Assembly (NCBI GenBank): GCA_036307185.1
Contig: JAXJYC010000027.1
Span: forward strand, 1-64,000
Source: SVEL01 sp017381055
GTDB taxonomy: Bacteria > Bacillota > Clostridia > Lachnospirales > Lachnospiraceae
Direction: 5' to 3'
Length of the DNA stretch: 64,000 nucleotides
Shown here: positions 62,605 to 64,000 of the stretch, piece by piece
Position numbering within the stretch: the first letter of the stretch is position 1
How the letters are laid out: each line of letters starts with the position of its first letter
The notes under the pieces: model-generated
Database searches by the model: none
Told to the model about the DNA's origin: nothing
The model's input: only the letters and a program-made list of their open reading frames with translations
Made by a program: the position numbers and the translations under genes

Positions 62605-63642
62605 TTAAGAATTATTTACGAACATATTCTCAATCTCTTCTATATTCTGTTTTTCCATTATTCTTTCAAGCTCTTCTATATTCTTCTTACACTCCTCTAT
62701 CTCCAAATATAGAGATCTCTTTCCCTTTTTTCGTGCAATTTTAACCGCAAGCTCATTTGAAGAATTTATGAATTTTGACCAAATACCTCCCAGCCCAATA
62801 AACATAAGAACAAAGCTGAACAACTTTAATATAAATGAAAATATCCACAAAAAAGAGCCTTTTAATATACTAGTATCACCAATAAAAATCAATACGCCAA
62901 TAATAAACATAACAATCATTATCTTACATACCTTATCATTTTCAATTTTCTCAGCCTGGAGCTTTTTTAAATTGTCCTTTTCACATATCCATTCATTTCT
63001 AATATTATGTGTCTGCATAGAATATTCGTAGTTATATTCAGTAAATTTACTTGGTTTAATTTTAATTTTAGTTGCCGATGTACTACCTTGTATTTCGCGA
63101 CACACAAGAAAACATACTACAGCGAGTACAACTAATACTATGCCAGTATACAGATTAGCTCCATCTTTTGGAACCTCTTCCTCAACAATCATTAAATTAG
63201 CTATAAGTTTATCACTTTCTATATCCATGCCCTCCGGCATCCCCGTCTCCCATTCTTTATTAATTACATCTGCTTCAGCAGACATATCAATTACCCTTCC
63301 TTGAAAATATACTTTTCCTTGATTAAGGTTATCCAATTTCTGTTTAGTATCTTGTTCCTTTACTAATACTTGCATATACGAATTTATATTATCACTAGTA
63401 TCATGTTCTACCAGTATGGTGTAAACGTCATATGCTCCATTATCACTAACATATATATCTTTATTTGCATAACCAATTATATAAAATGAAGCGAAATCTC
63501 CCTCAAACAAATTATCTAGAGATATATCTTCTAAGGTATCTCCCTCTTTATATAATTTTTGATTCGAACTCCATTTACCAATAATATTTATACCGTATAT
63601 TAACATTATAAATGCAACAAAAAATCCTACTTTCTTTATCAT
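62605..63642 (-). CDS. hypothetical multi-pass membrane protein (paralogue of 41173-42180)
   Basis: 345 residues: membrane segment at about 6-20, an extracytoplasmic domain to about 165, a second segment at ~168-184, then two more at ~243-285, and a charged tail with SLYLEIEECKKNIEELERIM. This matches the tail and layout of the 335-residue protein at 41173-42180, including FxGxV, SSNE/SSNI and ARKxG segments. AAGGG precedes the ATG. Function unknown. Confidence 0.75.
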   Translation of the reverse strand: MIKKVGFFVAFIMLIYGINIIGKWSSNQKLYKEGDTLEDISLDNLFEGDFASFYIIGYANKDIYVSDNGAYDVYTILVEHDTSDNINSYMQVLVKEQDTKQKLDNLNQGKVYFQGRVIDMSAEADVINKEWETGMPEGMDIESDKLIANLMIVEEEVPKDGANLYTGIVLVVLAVVCFLVCREIQGSTSATKIKIKPSKFTEYNYEYSMQTHNIRNEWICEKDNLKKLQAEKIENDKVCKIMIVMFIIGVLIFIGDTSILKGSFLWIFSFILKLFSFVLMFIGLGGIWSKFINSSNELAVKIARKKGKRSLYLEIEECKKNIEELERIMEKQNIEEIENMFVNNS

Positions 63643-63733
63643 TCCACTACCCTTTTATCCTTACTTTCATACACAATACAATGATTTATACTTATAATAT
63701 CATATAACACATATATCATCAAATCATATTAAA

Positions 63734-63764
63734 AAGGCACGTAGACTTTTTATCTACGCACCTT
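63734..63764 (-). terminator. intrinsic terminator of the dnaJ operon
   Basis: aaggcacgtaga and tctacgcacctt form a 12-bp stem (two G-T pairs on the minus strand) followed by a minus-strand TTTTT. It lies 4 nt after the dnaJ stop. Confidence 0.85.
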
Positions 63765-63768
63765 AATC

Positions 63769-64000
63769 TTAAGAGAAGAATCCCTTCTTCTTCTTTTTAC
63801 CTTTTTCTTCTTTCTTATCTGACTCTTCGCCACTCTTTTTCTCTTCTTCTAAGGTTCCGCCCATAGCTGCATCAAATGCCTTTAATGCTTCTATCTGCTC
63901 ATTATTAAGCTTTTCTGGTACCTGTACTACTAATGTAACGTACTGGTCACCACGCATATTTTTATTTCTAAGAGAAGGCACACCCTTGCCACGAAGTCTT
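63769..64000 (-). CDS. dnaJ: chaperone DnaJ, C-terminal part (cut by the window edge)
   Basis: About 77 codons; the 5' end lies beyond the window. The sequence LRGKGVPSLRNKNMRGDQYVTLVVQVPEKL is the typical C-terminal domain II of DnaJ. The frame is open to the window end, so GTG at 63981 is internal. The tail (KKSGEESDKKEEKGKKKKKGFFS) is lysine-rich and resembles other clostridial DnaJ tails. It works with DnaK and GrpE. Confidence 0.93.
   Translation of the reverse strand, partial: RLRGKGVPSLRNKNMRGDQYVTLVVQVPEKLNNEQIEALKAFDAAMGGTLEEEKKSGEESDKKEEKGKKKKKGFFS

Overview
The window looks like chromosomal DNA of an AT-rich, low-GC Gram-positive anaerobe of the Clostridia, most probably a Lachnospiraceae member. 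The grounds are AGGAGG-type ribosome binding sites, a CIRCE-controlled groESL, a T-box before thrS, a ZTP riboswitch, lipoprotein signal peptides, a YesM/YesN two-component pair, and a PurO-type IMP cyclohydrolase beside a free-standing AICAR transformylase. Almost every gene is on the minus strand. Only an AraC regulator (40133-41017) and a small acidic protein (57001-57240) are on the plus strand. The family of origin is inference.

Layout, low to high coordinates. 1-3.8 kb: small lipoproteins and exported proteins of unknown role around a divergent thyX. 3.9-6.5 kb: an ABC-2 type exporter (two permeases and an ATPase). 6.6-9.1 kb: a nucleotidyltransferase-fold protein, a hypothetical membrane-anchored protein, and an untranslated array of eight 54-nt units that fold as hairpins in the minus-strand RNA. 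9.1-11.3 kb: purine synthesis (AICAR transformylase and PurO) under a ZTP riboswitch with its own terminator and promoter. 11.3-16.2 kb: a C39-like peptidase, the de novo NAD operon nadA-nadB-nadC with a tandem palindromic operator, and sfsA. 16.2-19.8 kb: a heterodimeric ABC exporter.

20.2-41 kb is a starch, maltodextrin and glycogen system. Read in the direction of transcription it has malL, glgP, a YesN/YesM two-component system, a binding protein with MalF and MalG type permeases, a second binding-protein gene interrupted by an in-frame amber codon, a secreted alpha-amylase lipoprotein, a GH133 debranching enzyme and a type I pullulanase. A divergent AraC regulator closes the cluster. Extracellular glucan would be cut by the amylase, imported by the permease (the ATPase must be encoded elsewhere), then degraded inside by pullulanase, debranching enzyme, phosphorylase and oligo-glucosidase.

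41-64 kb is mostly housekeeping: an AEC transporter, T-box/GNAT/thrS, a HEPN-MNT module, a DUF3990-HTH module, two CobW-type GTPases (one with His/Cys-rich tandem repeats), guaB, groESL, an OGG-like glycosylase, a Cof-type phosphatase, two Cys-rich proteins, glnS, a repeat-rich surface protein, and the 3' end of dnaJ cut by the window edge.

The least explained features are non-coding: the exact-period 54-nt hairpin array (8519-8950), two very long imperfect inverted repeats that fill whole intergenic regions (19809-20192 and 35111-35798), and a 27-bp palindrome shared by the purO and nadA leaders.
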